Shown one piece after another: positions 8,486 through 17,742 of a DNA stretch of 64,000 bases. A program made the translations under genes and the position numbers. Positions within the stretch are counted from its first letter, which is position 1, and every line of letters begins with the position of its first letter. This stretch comes from Chryseobacterium candidae (GTDB taxonomy: Bacteria; Bacteroidota; Bacteroidia; Flavobacteriales; Weeksellaceae), in the NCBI RefSeq assembly GCF_004916905.1, contig NZ_SDLV01000008.1, forward strand, positions 1 to 64,000. The letters are read 5' to 3'. The notes under the pieces were generated by a model. It was not told where the DNA came from. It searched no databases and worked only from the letters and a program-made list of their open reading frames with translations.

Positions 8486-8530
8486 ATAAATAGTTTCGGC
8501 GGCATCTTCGATGCCGCCGAAACTATTTAT
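8486..8530. terminator. perfect 21-bp hairpin, bidirectional terminator
   Basis: Two perfectly complementary 21-base arms flank a three-base loop (TTC). It sits between the convergent DUF3820 and uvrB genes. The inner core GTTTCGGCGGCATC is shared with the hairpin at 25802-25850, in the opposite orientation. Confidence 0.8.
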
Positions 8531-8541
8531 AATCAATTCTT

Positions 8542-10533
8542 TTACGCTTTCAATGCTGAAATTTCATCTCTCAGCTTGGCTGCCTTAATAAAATCAAGAT
8601 TTTTTGCTGCTGCTTCCATTTCTTTTTGTTTCTGGGCAATCATTTTCTCGATATCTTCACTGGCATAGGTTGCTTTTGTTTCGGCAACTTTCTGAAGGAT
8701 TTCTTTTTGCGTATATTTTTCATCAGGGAAGTCTTTGCTTCTTCCTACGAGATTTTCGGATATCTTTTTATTTAATGCTTTTGGCTTCAGGCCGTGATCT
8801 TCATTGTACTGCATTTGCTTGGCACGTCGGTATTCGGTTTCATCCAGCGTAGCCTGCATAGATTTTGTGATTTTATCTGCATACATGATTGCTTTTCCAT
8901 TCACATTCCTTGCGGCACGTCCTACGGTCTGGATCATCGATCTTCTGCTTCTCAGCATTCCTTCTTTATCAGCATCCAGAATGGCAACCAGAGAAACTTC
9001 GGGTAAATCCAGACCTTCTCTCAATAAGTTAACCCCAATCAACACATCAAAAAGGCCTAAACGAAGATCCTGCATGATCTGAATACGCTCCAGGGTCTCT
9101 ACATCTGAGTGAATATACCTTGTTCTGATTCCGAATTTGGTGAAGTATTTCGTAAGTTCTTCCGCCATTTTCTTGGTTAAAGTAGTCACCAGTACTCTTT
9201 CATCAGCATCGGCCCTTTTCTGGATTTCCTCCATTAAGTCATCAATTTGATTTAATGATGGTCTTACTTCAATAATCGGATCTAAAAGTCCTGTAGGACG
9301 GATGATTTGTTCTATATAAGCACCACCTGTTTTTTCCAGTTCATAATCTGCAGGTGTTGCAGAAACATAAATAACCTGATTCTGAATGGCTTCAAACTCT
9401 TCAAACTTCAAAGGTCTGTTGTCCATTGCTGCCGGAAGTCTGAAACCATACTCTACTAATGCTTCTTTTCTGCTTCGGTCACCACCGTACATGGCATGAA
9501 CCTGCGGAACGGTAACGTGGCTTTCATCGATAACCATTAAAAAGTCTTTAGGGAAATAATCAATCAGGCAGAAAGGCCTTGTTCCCGGAAGACGGCCGTC
9601 TAAGTATCTTGAGTAGTTCTCAATTCCTGAGCAATAGCCAAGCTCTTTGATCATTTCAAGATCCAGTTCAGTTCTTTCCTGGAGTCGTTTTGCTTCTAAT
9701 GGTTTTCCAACGGAGCTAAAGAAATCAACCTGTTTTACCATGTCGTCCTGAATATCTTTAATCGCTCCGTTTAAGGTTTCCTTTGATGTTACGAAAAGAT
9801 TGGCAGGATAAATCTGTATCTGATCAAAATTATCTTCTACATTTCCTGTTACCGGGTCAAAACTTTGAATCTTTTCAATTTCATCTCCAAAAAACTGAAT
9901 TCTGATTGCGTTATCAGTATAAGCGGGGAATACATCAATCACATCTCCTTTTACACGGAATGTTCCTCGTTGGAATTCATTTAGTGTTCTGGCATATAAT
10001 GCATTTACTAATGAATGGAGAAGTGCTGTTCTTGTCACTTTCTCACCAATGGCAATGGAAATCAAAGATTTATGAAATTCCGTTGGATTCCCGATACCAT
10101 AAATACATGAAACAGAAGCTACGATCAAAACGTCTCTCCTTCCTGAAAGAAGACTTGCGGTGGCAGAAAGACGGAGCTTTTCAACTTCTTCATTAATGCT
10201 CAGGTCTTTTTCAATATAAGTTCCCGTTGTAGCAATATAAGCTTCGGGCTGATAGTAATCATAGTAGCTCACAAAGTATTCCACAGCATTTTCCGGAAAG
10301 AACTCTTTGAACTCCATAAAAAGCTGTGCAGCAAGAGTTTTATTGTGGGCTAGTACGAGGGTTGGGCGCTGAACATTTTTAACAACATTTGCAACAGTAA
10401 AGGTTTTTCCGGAGCCGGTAACTCCAAGAAGTGTCTGATATTTCTCACCGACCTCTATTCCTTCGGTAAGCTTTTCAATAGCTTGAGGCTGATCTCCGGT
10501 AGGTTTATATTCTGATTGAAGCTTAAAATCCAT
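8542..10533 (-). CDS. uvrB: excinuclease ABC subunit B
   Basis: UvrB is the damage-verifying helicase-like subunit of nucleotide excision repair, loaded by UvrA and cut-guiding for UvrC. The 663 residues contain the Walker A motif GVTGSGKT (37-44), the beta-hairpin region with YYDYYQPEAYI near residue 90, the DESHVT helicase motif, VSATP, and the GVNLLREGLDLPEVSL motif near residue 500. The C-terminal UVR domain that contacts UvrC is intact (about 625-663). It is transcribed alone; a TATTTTTG box lies 17 bases upstream. Full length and no anomalies. Confidence 0.98.
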   Translation of the reverse strand: MDFKLQSEYKPTGDQPQAIEKLTEGIEVGEKYQTLLGVTGSGKTFTVANVVKNVQRPTLVLAHNKTLAAQLFMEFKEFFPENAVEYFVSYYDYYQPEAYIATTGTYIEKDLSINEEVEKLRLSATASLLSGRRDVLIVASVSCIYGIGNPTEFHKSLISIAIGEKVTRTALLHSLVNALYARTLNEFQRGTFRVKGDVIDVFPAYTDNAIRIQFFGDEIEKIQSFDPVTGNVEDNFDQIQIYPANLFVTSKETLNGAIKDIQDDMVKQVDFFSSVGKPLEAKRLQERTELDLEMIKELGYCSGIENYSRYLDGRLPGTRPFCLIDYFPKDFLMVIDESHVTVPQVHAMYGGDRSRKEALVEYGFRLPAAMDNRPLKFEEFEAIQNQVIYVSATPADYELEKTGGAYIEQIIRPTGLLDPIIEVRPSLNQIDDLMEEIQKRADADERVLVTTLTKKMAEELTKYFTKFGIRTRYIHSDVETLERIQIMQDLRLGLFDVLIGVNLLREGLDLPEVSLVAILDADKEGMLRSRRSMIQTVGRAARNVNGKAIMYADKITKSMQATLDETEYRRAKQMQYNEDHGLKPKALNKKISENLVGRSKDFPDEKYTQKEILQKVAETKATYASEDIEKMIAQKQKEMEAAAKNLDFIKAAKLRDEISALKA

Positions 10534-10550
10534 AGAAAAGATGTATACAA

Positions 10551-10558
10551 CAAAAATA
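10551..10558 (-). promoter_or_regulatory. uvrB -7 box (TATTTTTG)
   Basis: A TAnnTTTG match on the minus strand, 17 bases upstream of the uvrB ATG, leaving a 5' UTR of about 12 bases. No SOS-type operator was recognised. Confidence 0.5.
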
Positions 10559-10707
10559 CGAAAGAAATTATTAGACTGTCTAATGTTTTGACGGTGAATA
10601 TTTTGATAATAAAATTTTAACTAATGACCTTTGGTTTGGGTTTTTGATAGGGTCTGAATAAGAATTGCTGAAAAAAATAAAAGCGCTGGAATTAGCGCTT
10701 TTTGTTG

Positions 10708-12126
10708 TTATGGTCGTGTAAAAGTCATGGTTGCAGGTATTTTCAATACTGAGGCAATGGCCTTTCCATCTTTCATTGCGGGTATCCATACTGTTTCATT
10801 ACTGATTTCAGTGACTGATTTTAGTAGCTCCCGGTTCAGGATTTCATTTTCTCCCGAAGTAGTTACCTGAGTTGTCTTTCCTACTTCATTAATATGAATA
10901 TAAGCGGTAGATGTTATAGGTCCGCTATAGTTTCCTAAATTACTCACATCTACACTTCTGCTTATTTTGATTCTAAGGTCTTTAGAACCCCCGGGATATT
11001 GAGCTGGGCTTTCATTTGTATTTTCTTGAGTATTGATGGCTGTATTTGTATTTTTACCTTCACCTTCACTTGTTTTATACACTCCCGGAACTGCTGTATC
11101 CAGAACTTTTTTCAATTCTTCTTTTTTGAAATCCATAGAATCAGATCCATTTCTCTCTTCTCTGTCATTTTCAAAATAAGCAGGGACTATTAAGTCTGCT
11201 TGTATTGGCTTCTGGTGTGCAATTTGGTCTGGTATCTCTGCTATTCTTTCGGAAAGACGAACATGAGTGGAGTTTTCTGCGTATGTTCTTTCAGAGAATA
11301 ATACCGCTGAAGCAACTAAAACGGTGATTCCTGCTGTTTTCTTTAGCAAACTAAATTTTGATTTTTTTGTTTTCATCATAATAAATCTTTTTTTGGTGTT
11401 ATTAAAATTAAATGAATGGGTTAAAGGAGGATTTTGATGATTGAGAATTTCTTCGAGAATAAGGTCCTGATATTCTTTAATGTTATAGTTACTTTTCATA
11501 ACAGCTTCGTCTGCCAAAAATTCATGGTTTGCGATCATCGCTTTCTCATATAGGAAAAGTACAGGATTGAACCATGTGAATATTTTTAATGTGTTCAAAA
11601 TCAAAATGTCCAGACTGTGTTTTTGTTCAATATGAGTCTTTTCATGAATGAAAATTCTTGGATCTATTGTATCGTTTTTCATATAGCTTTCGCCCATATA
11701 AATTGTATTCCAGAAACTGAAAGGTGAAAGATTTTCTTTTGTCAATAACATATTATGGTTCTGGTATACATGTTTCTTTCCGGATATTCTTTTGATCTTC
11801 AGAATGGAAATAATATTTCTTACCAACAGAAAAAAGGTGATGAAAATATAAATTGCCAATACCACGTTCACCCAGTTAAAGCTTTCCTGTTTTTGAGGGA
11901 TGAAAACCAGTTGTTGTGCCGTCTCTTCTATAATCAACTGTGGCGTTTTTTCTATATTCTGATTGGGCGTACTAATGATTACAAACGGAATTATATAAGA
12001 AAGTAATAACGAACTTAATAAATACATTCGGTTAAATCTGTGCATTCTTTCTTTTTCTAAAAACAGATAATAAACAGCAATGAAAATAGAAGAGCACAGA
12101 ATTATTTTCAAAATAATAGCAGTCAT
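10708..12126 (-). CDS. M56 family (BlaR1-like) membrane metallopeptidase with TonB-like C terminus
   Basis: A 472-residue sensor-protease of the BlaR1/MecR1 type. N-terminal transmembrane helices (about 1-20, 33-52, 84-105) surround a cytoplasmic zinc protease domain with HEKTH at 161-165. A further helix lies near 263-283. The extracytoplasmic part ends in a domain (about 375-472) resembling the TonB C-terminal fold, which in Bacteroidota often replaces the penicillin-binding sensor of BlaR1. By analogy the protease would inactivate the partner repressor encoded two bases upstream (BlaI type). What it senses is unknown; a beta-lactam role should not be assumed because no penicillin-binding domain or beta-lactamase gene is present. 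Confidence 0.88.
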   Translation of the reverse strand: MTAIILKIILCSSIFIAVYYLFLEKERMHRFNRMYLLSSLLLSYIIPFVIISTPNQNIEKTPQLIIEETAQQLVFIPQKQESFNWVNVVLAIYIFITFFLLVRNIISILKIKRISGKKHVYQNHNMLLTKENLSPFSFWNTIYMGESYMKNDTIDPRIFIHEKTHIEQKHSLDILILNTLKIFTWFNPVLFLYEKAMIANHEFLADEAVMKSNYNIKEYQDLILEEILNHQNPPLTHSFNFNNTKKRFIMMKTKKSKFSLLKKTAGITVLVASAVLFSERTYAENSTHVRLSERIAEIPDQIAHQKPIQADLIVPAYFENDREERNGSDSMDFKKEELKKVLDTAVPGVYKTSEGEGKNTNTAINTQENTNESPAQYPGGSKDLRIKISRSVDVSNLGNYSGPITSTAYIHINEVGKTTQVTTSGENEILNRELLKSVTEISNETVWIPAMKDGKAIASVLKIPATMTFTRP

Positions 12127-12128
12127 AT

Positions 12129-12500
12129 TTATTCTTTTATCTGTTCATCAATAATATTGCGAAGTTCTTTCAGTTCCTTTTGGCTAAGTTTTGCATTAGA
12201 TGTAAAAAATGATGCAAACTGTGTCACAGAGCTGTTGAAAAAACGGTCAATCATGGAAGTCATTTCTTCCTTGAAATATTCCCCTTTCTCTATTTTTGGA
12301 AAGTATTCGCGGGAATTTCCATAGAGTTTATAGCCTATCAGCTCTTTGTTCAGCATTCTTTTAAGCAAGGTTGCAATAGTTGTTGCTGCTGGCTTTGGAT
12401 CCGGATAGGTTTCCAGTATGTCCTTCATGAAAACGGTCTTTTTTTTCCAAAGAATTTCCATAAGGCTTTTTTCAGAATCAGTTAGTTTAACTTCTTTCAT
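12129..12500 (-). CDS. BlaI/MecI/CopY family transcriptional repressor
   Basis: A 123-residue winged-helix repressor. The family features are clear: LTDSEKSLMEILWKKK at the N terminus, the recognition-helix region PAATTIATLLKRML (about 36-49), and a C-terminal dimerisation helix. It is the first gene of a two-gene operon with the M56 sensor-protease. Its own promoter region contains two TACA...TGTA dyads, one of which contains the -7 box, so autorepression is expected. The divergent sugar dehydrogenase gene starts 106 bases away and might be under the same control. Confidence 0.92.
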   Translation of the reverse strand: MKEVKLTDSEKSLMEILWKKKTVFMKDILETYPDPKPAATTIATLLKRMLNKELIGYKLYGNSREYFPKIEKGEYFKEEMTSMIDRFFNSSVTQFASFFTSNAKLSQKELKELRNIIDEQIKE

Positions 12501-12502
12501 TC

Positions 12503-12532
12503 TACAAGTTTGTAATTTGTTCTACAAATGTA
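12503..12532 (-). promoter_or_regulatory. BlaI-type operators overlapping the blaI-like gene promoter
   Basis: Two dyads of the BlaI/MecI class (TACA-TGTA half sites) lie just upstream of the repressor gene: TACAAATGTA at 12523-12532 and TACAAGTTTGTA at 12503-12514. On the minus strand the first dyad contains TACATTTG, a match to the Bacteroidota -7 box, with a TTTG at 12552-12555 exactly 19 bases further upstream as the -33 element. The second dyad would cover the expected start of transcription. Confidence 0.75.
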
Positions 12533-12606
12533 GAATAAAAATTCATATGTACAAATTTTATTGGCATTATTTTTCCATTCTTTTGGTAAAACCTAATCAT
12601 AACACT

Positions 12607-13824
12607 ATGAAAATGAATCAATTTTATATTCCTGTAGTAAGCCTTTTTCTTTTTTTATCTTCATGCAAAGAGAATCATGCCAATGCTCAGAAGACAGGAA
12701 ATGACGGAAGTGTAGAAACAGAAAATCCTAATTCTGACTATAAGCCGGCATTTAAAGGGCAGACAAGAATTAAGGCTGTAAAGACAACAGCAGCCTATAA
12801 TGTTGAAATACTGAATAAAGATTTGGGAAGACCATGGGGGATTATCAATCTACCTGACGGTAAATTTCTCATCACCGATAAGAAAGGCTATATGAATGTT
12901 GTTTCAGCAGATGGAAAACAGGTGTCAAAAATAGATGGTTTTCCAAAAGTAGATTCAAAAGGACAAGGCGGAATGCTGGATGTAGCGCTTGATCCTGATT
13001 TTAAAACTAACAATATTATTTATTTCAGTTTTTCGGAACCATTTGGAAAAGGAAACTTAACATCTGTAGCAAAAGGAAAGCTGTCTGCAGATCTTAAAAA
13101 TATTTCAGAAGTAAAAGTTATTTTCCGTGCAGAACCTTCTTATGATGGTGATAAACACTATGGAAGCCGTCTTGCTTTTGATAAAGATGGACATTTATTT
13201 GTCAGTACAGGAGAAAGATCAGATAAAGTTACCCGCATGTATGCCCAGAAGACAGATAATTATCTTGGTAAAATTTTAAAGATCACAAAGGATGGTAAAC
13301 CTGCTCCGGGAAATCCTTTTATCGGAAAATCAGGATATAAACCGGAAATTTATGCTTATGGAGTCCGAAACCCGCAAGGAATGGCTATTGATCCTAATGG
13401 CAATCTCTGGGATGTTGAAATGGGTCCGAGAGGAGGTGATGAAATCAATCTGATCCAGCCGGGAAAGAATTACGGATGGGGAGATGTAACCTATGGAATT
13501 GAATATTCAGGAGATAAAGTAGGACAGGGAATTACCCAAAAAGAAGGAACAGAGCAACCGGTTTATTATTGGGATCCTGTGATTTCACCAAGCGGAATTA
13601 CTTTTTATACGGGAAATATTGAGGAATGGAAAGGAAATCTCATTATCGGATGTTTAAGTGGCGAGCATATTGACAGAATTGTCATGAAAGATAATAAAGT
13701 AGTAGGTGAAGAACGTCTTCTTGCAGATCAGAAAGAACGCTTCCGTGATGTATTAAACGGGATGGATGGGAATCTGTATGCGGTAACCGACAGTGGCAAA
13801 TTGTATAAGATTTCAAAAAAATAG
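12607..13824 (+). CDS. PQQ-dependent sugar dehydrogenase family lipoprotein
   Basis: A 405-residue exported beta-propeller protein of the glucose/sorbosone dehydrogenase family, which oxidises aldose sugars in the periplasm with PQQ. The N terminus is a lipoprotein signal ending FLFLSSC. Family signatures include GRPWGI, GQGGMLDVALDPDF, YGSRLAFDKDGHLFVSTGER, GVRNPQGMAIDP and GDEINLIQPGKNYGWG. I chose the ATG at 12607 because it starts the signal peptide; the open frame extends upstream only through the blaI promoter. No PQQ synthesis genes are in the window, so the holoenzyme may depend on outside PQQ. It is monocistronic and convergent with the TonB receptor gene. Confidence 0.88.
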   Translation: MKMNQFYIPVVSLFLFLSSCKENHANAQKTGNDGSVETENPNSDYKPAFKGQTRIKAVKTTAAYNVEILNKDLGRPWGIINLPDGKFLITDKKGYMNVVSADGKQVSKIDGFPKVDSKGQGGMLDVALDPDFKTNNIIYFSFSEPFGKGNLTSVAKGKLSADLKNISEVKVIFRAEPSYDGDKHYGSRLAFDKDGHLFVSTGERSDKVTRMYAQKTDNYLGKILKITKDGKPAPGNPFIGKSGYKPEIYAYGVRNPQGMAIDPNGNLWDVEMGPRGGDEINLIQPGKNYGWGDVTYGIEYSGDKVGQGITQKEGTEQPVYYWDPVISPSGITFYTGNIEEWKGNLIIGCLSGEHIDRIVMKDNKVVGEERLLADQKERFRDVLNGMDGNLYAVTDSGKLYKISKK

Positions 13825-13828
13825 AAAA

Positions 13829-13979
13829 AACTGTATCAAAATGTTATTCTGAACACAGACTAAAAGTTTGCGAACGTAGTTCAGAAATGTAGTGAAGAAT
13901 CTTATGTTATTGGTTTATAGATGAGATTCTTCCTTCATCAGAATAACAAAGGTGAAATTATTAACCTTTGATACAGTTT
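13829..13979. repeat. nested inverted repeat between convergent genes
   Basis: Outer arms AACTGTATCAAA (from 13829) and TTTGATACAGTT (to 13979) enclose inner arms with TTATTCTGA and TCAGAATAA and with AAGAATCT and AGATTCTT. The inner part resembles a dispersed palindromic intergenic element familiar from flavobacterial genomes. It probably ends transcription from both sides. Confidence 0.65.
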
Positions 13980-13991
13980 CTTTTTATTCCA

Positions 13992-16421
13992 TTAAAATTT
14001 AAAATTAAGTCTGGCGAAAACCTGTCTTCCGGCAAATCCCATCTGTACAGGGTCAAAGATACCTCCTGATTCTGTATTTCCATCACTTACCTGAGTGGTT
14101 TGCAAGGTAGGATATCTGTTGAACAGGTTTTTGCTTCCTAAAGTCAGATTCAGGTTTTTAGAGAATTCATAGCCAAAAGAAAGATCGGTGGTTACTTTTG
14201 GATTATAGACCTGTTCTGTACCGTCATAACCAATCAGAGTAACCTTATCAAATCTTACTAACTGCAGATTTGCATTGAATTTGCTGAGCTTATAATTGAG
14301 ATTTAAATTCACTTTTGTCTTCGGAGCAGAAGCAAGAATAAATGCTTTTTCTCTTGCACTCAGGTAAATATCTTCTTTTCCTGCCAGCTGTTCTGAAGTG
14401 TTTACTTTGGTGATTTCCATGTCATTATAGTTTCCGGCTAAGGTAGCGGTAAGCTTTCCGGAACCTAGATTTTCACTATAGCTTAATATAAGATCAATCC
14501 CTTTCGTGCGGGTATCAATCGCATTAGAAAAGAACTGTACCTGGTCAATAAATGGATTTTCTGCCTGGACATCTGCCGGCAAATCTCCCTGTGCAAAATA
14601 TCCGGTAAGAACGATCCTGTCTTTTACTTCGATATAATATCCATCTACTGTCGCTGTAAATTTTCCTGTGTTGAACGTAAACCCGGCACTTCCGTTCACA
14701 GAGGTTTCCTGTTTCAGTTGAGGTATTCCCAGACTACTTGCGATTTTGCTATCATTAGATGCTAGTTGAATAGTGACCAATTGTCCGCCCTGGAAGTTGG
14801 TAAACTGTTGGCTGTAGTATTTCTGAGCCAGAGAAGGCGCTCTGAACCCTGTAGAAACGGATCCACGGAAAGCAAACTGAGGAGTAAATGCATATCGTGT
14901 AGCAAACTTACCATTCAGCGTACTTCCGAAATCATTATAATTTTCAAACCTTCCGGCAACGCTTATCATCCAGTTTTTAGTCACATCCAATTCAGTATCT
15001 ATGTAGGCAGCAAAGTTATTTCTGCTTTTGCCGATATCTGTAGAATAACCTGGGAATCCCTGCGAACCGCCTGGCCTTACGCTATTTTCATTTAAAGGAT
15101 TGGTTACCAGTAAACTTTCAGGGGTATCTGGCGTCACAGGATTTCCGTTTTTATCATACATGGTGTAAGAAGCCTCTTCTCCTTTGATGATATCAAATTT
15201 TTCATATCTGAACTCTGACCCGAAAGCAACGTTAAGCCCTTCCAGTACTTTGAACTGCTTCACAGCGTTGAACCCAGTTGTATTCTGCAGCAGTGAATGT
15301 CCTCCCGCATTAAAGCTTGTAGGAGATTTGACTCCTAAAGTGGCATTAATTGTATTGTCTATCTGGTAGGTGAATCTGTTGTTGCCAAAAGCATTATAAA
15401 AATCTACATCCCAGTCTGCAACTTTGAACTTTAATCCGTTGTCAAATGTGAAATCCGTAATGCTGGTGTTTTCAACCGGGTTAAATCCTGTAGGGTAAAC
15501 TTCTGGAATATTGCCGTCTGCATCCGGTGTTCTTGTCCACGCATAAGCTTTGGTATTTCTATGGGAAAAGCCCTGACGGGAATAAAATTTCAATCCATCG
15601 GATAACGGGACTTCAATATTTCCGAAAAAGTAAATATTTTGAGCTTTGGCATCTCCGAAACGCTGTCTTGGTGCCGTATAAACATCAGGATTAGCATTTC
15701 GTATGGCGTAATCTTTATTAACAAATTCTACTGTGAAATTTCCAAAACCGCCTTTTGATCCTATTTTAGTTCCCAGATTTCCACTGAAATCAAAGGTAGT
15801 TCCGTCTACTTTGTGATCTGATACAACGTCATTATTACCTGGACTTTTGAAAAGATTCATACCTGTGAATAGATTTCCTTCAAAACCATTATTTCTGTCA
15901 TTCAAAATAACATTAATTACTCCTGCAATAGCATCCGAACCATATTGGGCTGATGCTCCGTCACGAAGGACTTCCACTCTTTTTATGGCTCCAATCGGAA
16001 TGGTATTCATATCATATCCGGTATTTCCCCTTCCTTTGGTTCCAAAAAGGTTGATCAGTGAAGACTGATGATATCTTTTTCCATTCAGTAAAAGTAAGGT
16101 TTGATCAGGACCAAGACCTCTTAACGTAGCCGGATCTACAGCATCAGCACCGTCAGATCCTGATTGTTTGTTGGAGTTGAAAGAAGGTGCGGAAAATTGC
16201 AAAAGCTGGTTGATTTCTATCTGCCCTGTAGACTGGCTCACCTGCTTAATGTCGATGATATCAATAGGAACAGGAGTATTGACTACTGTTCTCTTTTTGT
16301 TACGGCTTCCGGTAATGGCTACTTCGTCGATCTTTGATTCTTTCAAAGTATCTTTTATCTGCTGGGCATAGGTGAAGGTAGAAGCTCCAAGTAAAATGAT
16401 ACTGATGTATTTTATCTTCAT
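13992..16421 (-). CDS. TonB-dependent outer-membrane receptor
   Basis: An 809-residue outer-membrane receptor. A signal peptide (cleavage after TYAQ, about residue 20) is followed directly by a TonB-box/plug region (about 30-170) with GLGPDQTLLLLNGKRY and the VEVLRDGASAQYGSDAIAGVINVIL motif, and then by the 22-strand barrel ending in a terminal phenylalanine (LNFKF). It lacks the carboxypeptidase-like N-terminal domain of SusC proteins, and there is no SusD partner, so siderophore, metal or other small-ligand uptake is more likely than polysaccharide uptake. The substrate is unknown. It is transcribed alone. Confidence 0.93.
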   Translation of the reverse strand: MKIKYISIILLGASTFTYAQQIKDTLKESKIDEVAITGSRNKKRTVVNTPVPIDIIDIKQVSQSTGQIEINQLLQFSAPSFNSNKQSGSDGADAVDPATLRGLGPDQTLLLLNGKRYHQSSLINLFGTKGRGNTGYDMNTIPIGAIKRVEVLRDGASAQYGSDAIAGVINVILNDRNNGFEGNLFTGMNLFKSPGNNDVVSDHKVDGTTFDFSGNLGTKIGSKGGFGNFTVEFVNKDYAIRNANPDVYTAPRQRFGDAKAQNIYFFGNIEVPLSDGLKFYSRQGFSHRNTKAYAWTRTPDADGNIPEVYPTGFNPVENTSITDFTFDNGLKFKVADWDVDFYNAFGNNRFTYQIDNTINATLGVKSPTSFNAGGHSLLQNTTGFNAVKQFKVLEGLNVAFGSEFRYEKFDIIKGEEASYTMYDKNGNPVTPDTPESLLVTNPLNENSVRPGGSQGFPGYSTDIGKSRNNFAAYIDTELDVTKNWMISVAGRFENYNDFGSTLNGKFATRYAFTPQFAFRGSVSTGFRAPSLAQKYYSQQFTNFQGGQLVTIQLASNDSKIASSLGIPQLKQETSVNGSAGFTFNTGKFTATVDGYYIEVKDRIVLTGYFAQGDLPADVQAENPFIDQVQFFSNAIDTRTKGIDLILSYSENLGSGKLTATLAGNYNDMEITKVNTSEQLAGKEDIYLSAREKAFILASAPKTKVNLNLNYKLSKFNANLQLVRFDKVTLIGYDGTEQVYNPKVTTDLSFGYEFSKNLNLTLGSKNLFNRYPTLQTTQVSDGNTESGGIFDPVQMGFAGRQVFARLNFKF

Positions 16422-16582
16422 ATTAATAATTTTAGTAGTGATTTAATCAAAATTATCAATATTTATTTTTAAATCCATATTAAAATAAAATTTTTAGTAT
16501 AGATTTCTTAATTTTATAACGATTTGTGGTAAATTAGGAAAAATAACAACCTATTACTTGAATTTAGTTTAAAATTTTAATG

Positions 16583-17740
16583 TTAAAAGCTTCTAATGAT
16601 TCTGTTAATTCCTTCTTCTAAAATTTCCTGTGATGTGGAAAAGCAAATTCTGATATGCCCTTCCGCTCCTTTTCCGAACCATCTTTCTGATCCCGGAACA
16701 ATGGCTACTTTTCCATGTGTGAGAACGTGCTGAGCGAATGTATCGCCGGACATTCCGTTTTCAATCTTTGGAAACAGTACAAAAGTAGCTTCAGGCAGAT
16801 TAGGCGTTACAATTTCCGAACGGCTTAATAATCTGAAAGCAAGATCTCGGTTATTTTGTAAATGAGCCAGAAACTCTTTATACCACGGTTTTGCTTTTTC
16901 AAGGGCTACGCTTCCTGCGATCTGTGATAAAGTGGAGACCCCTTCTATTGTGGAATTGAAATTGGATTTCTCTGTAAAGTCTTCGAGAATATCCTGATCA
17001 TTACACAGGACGGCACCTATTCTTAATCCTGCTATTCCGAATGATTTTGAAAACCCATACACGGTAAAGCTTTTTCTCTTTGCCTTCTCTGATACGGATG
17101 AATAAGTATGAAAATCTTTATGATCATAAACAATATCACTCCAGATTTCATCACTCATCACCCAAAGATCATGAGCCGCTGCAATTTCAGCCACCTGTAT
17201 TAAAACTTCTTTGGAATAAACTTTACCAAGCGGATTGTGCGGGTTGCATATGCTGATAAGTTTGGTTTTGGAATTAATCAAAGAAACCAGTCTTTCAAAA
17301 TCAATTTCTCCTGTTGTTGTATCTACGGGGCAAAGCATTACTTTTCCACCTGCTGTTTCTACAGATTTTTTGAAAAGAAAATCTACAGGATCCAGAATAA
17401 TGGCTTCATCACCGGGATTAAGGACGTAAGATGCAATCAGAAACATTCCCTGGGCGGCACTATTCACTGCCAACACTTTTTCGGGTGAAAAGCTCCCGTG
17501 TTTTTCATGATTAAAATGATCTGCAACACTTTTCTTAAATTCCGGAAGTCCGGAAAACGGGCCGTAACTTAGGTAGCCATCCTTTATGTATTCAATGATT
17601 CCCTGTTCTATTTCTGGTGCTGTTCTGAAATCCGGATCAGCTGCCGTAAGAGGAATGATTCCGTCTTCCAGGGTGGCCCATCTTCCGTTATAGGCCTTTC
17701 TTTTCAGAGCTTCAAAGTTAATGTCGTTATTGGTGAACAT
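16583..17740 (-). CDS. PatB/MalY-type PLP aminotransferase (possible C-S beta-lyase)
   Basis: A 385-residue fold-type I PLP enzyme. It contains AAQGMFLIASYVLNPGDEAI, the NPHNPLGKVY substrate/cofactor segment, and the PLP lysine in YGFSKSFGIAGLRIG, with RICFSTS near the C terminus for carboxylate binding. The MalY/PatB subgroup typically splits cystathionine or cysteine S-conjugates, although simple aminotransferases look similar. Its start lies two bases after the stop codon of the FAD monooxygenase gene, so they form an operon and may act on the same compound. It is the last gene of the pair. Confidence 0.86.
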   Translation of the reverse strand: MFTNNDINFEALKRKAYNGRWATLEDGIIPLTAADPDFRTAPEIEQGIIEYIKDGYLSYGPFSGLPEFKKSVADHFNHEKHGSFSPEKVLAVNSAAQGMFLIASYVLNPGDEAIILDPVDFLFKKSVETAGGKVMLCPVDTTTGEIDFERLVSLINSKTKLISICNPHNPLGKVYSKEVLIQVAEIAAAHDLWVMSDEIWSDIVYDHKDFHTYSSVSEKAKRKSFTVYGFSKSFGIAGLRIGAVLCNDQDILEDFTEKSNFNSTIEGVSTLSQIAGSVALEKAKPWYKEFLAHLQNNRDLAFRLLSRSEIVTPNLPEATFVLFPKIENGMSGDTFAQHVLTHGKVAIVPGSERWFGKGAEGHIRICFSTSQEILEEGINRIIRSF

Positions 17741-17742
17741 AT

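Noticed and set aside
10580..10707. Small open frame on the minus strand after the M56 gene
   Set aside because: It shares sequence with the end of the M56 gene in another frame and has no recognisable feature.
12418..12606. Upstream extension of the sugar dehydrogenase gene
   Set aside because: The extension would run through the blaI gene start and its operator; the lipoprotein signal begins at 12607.
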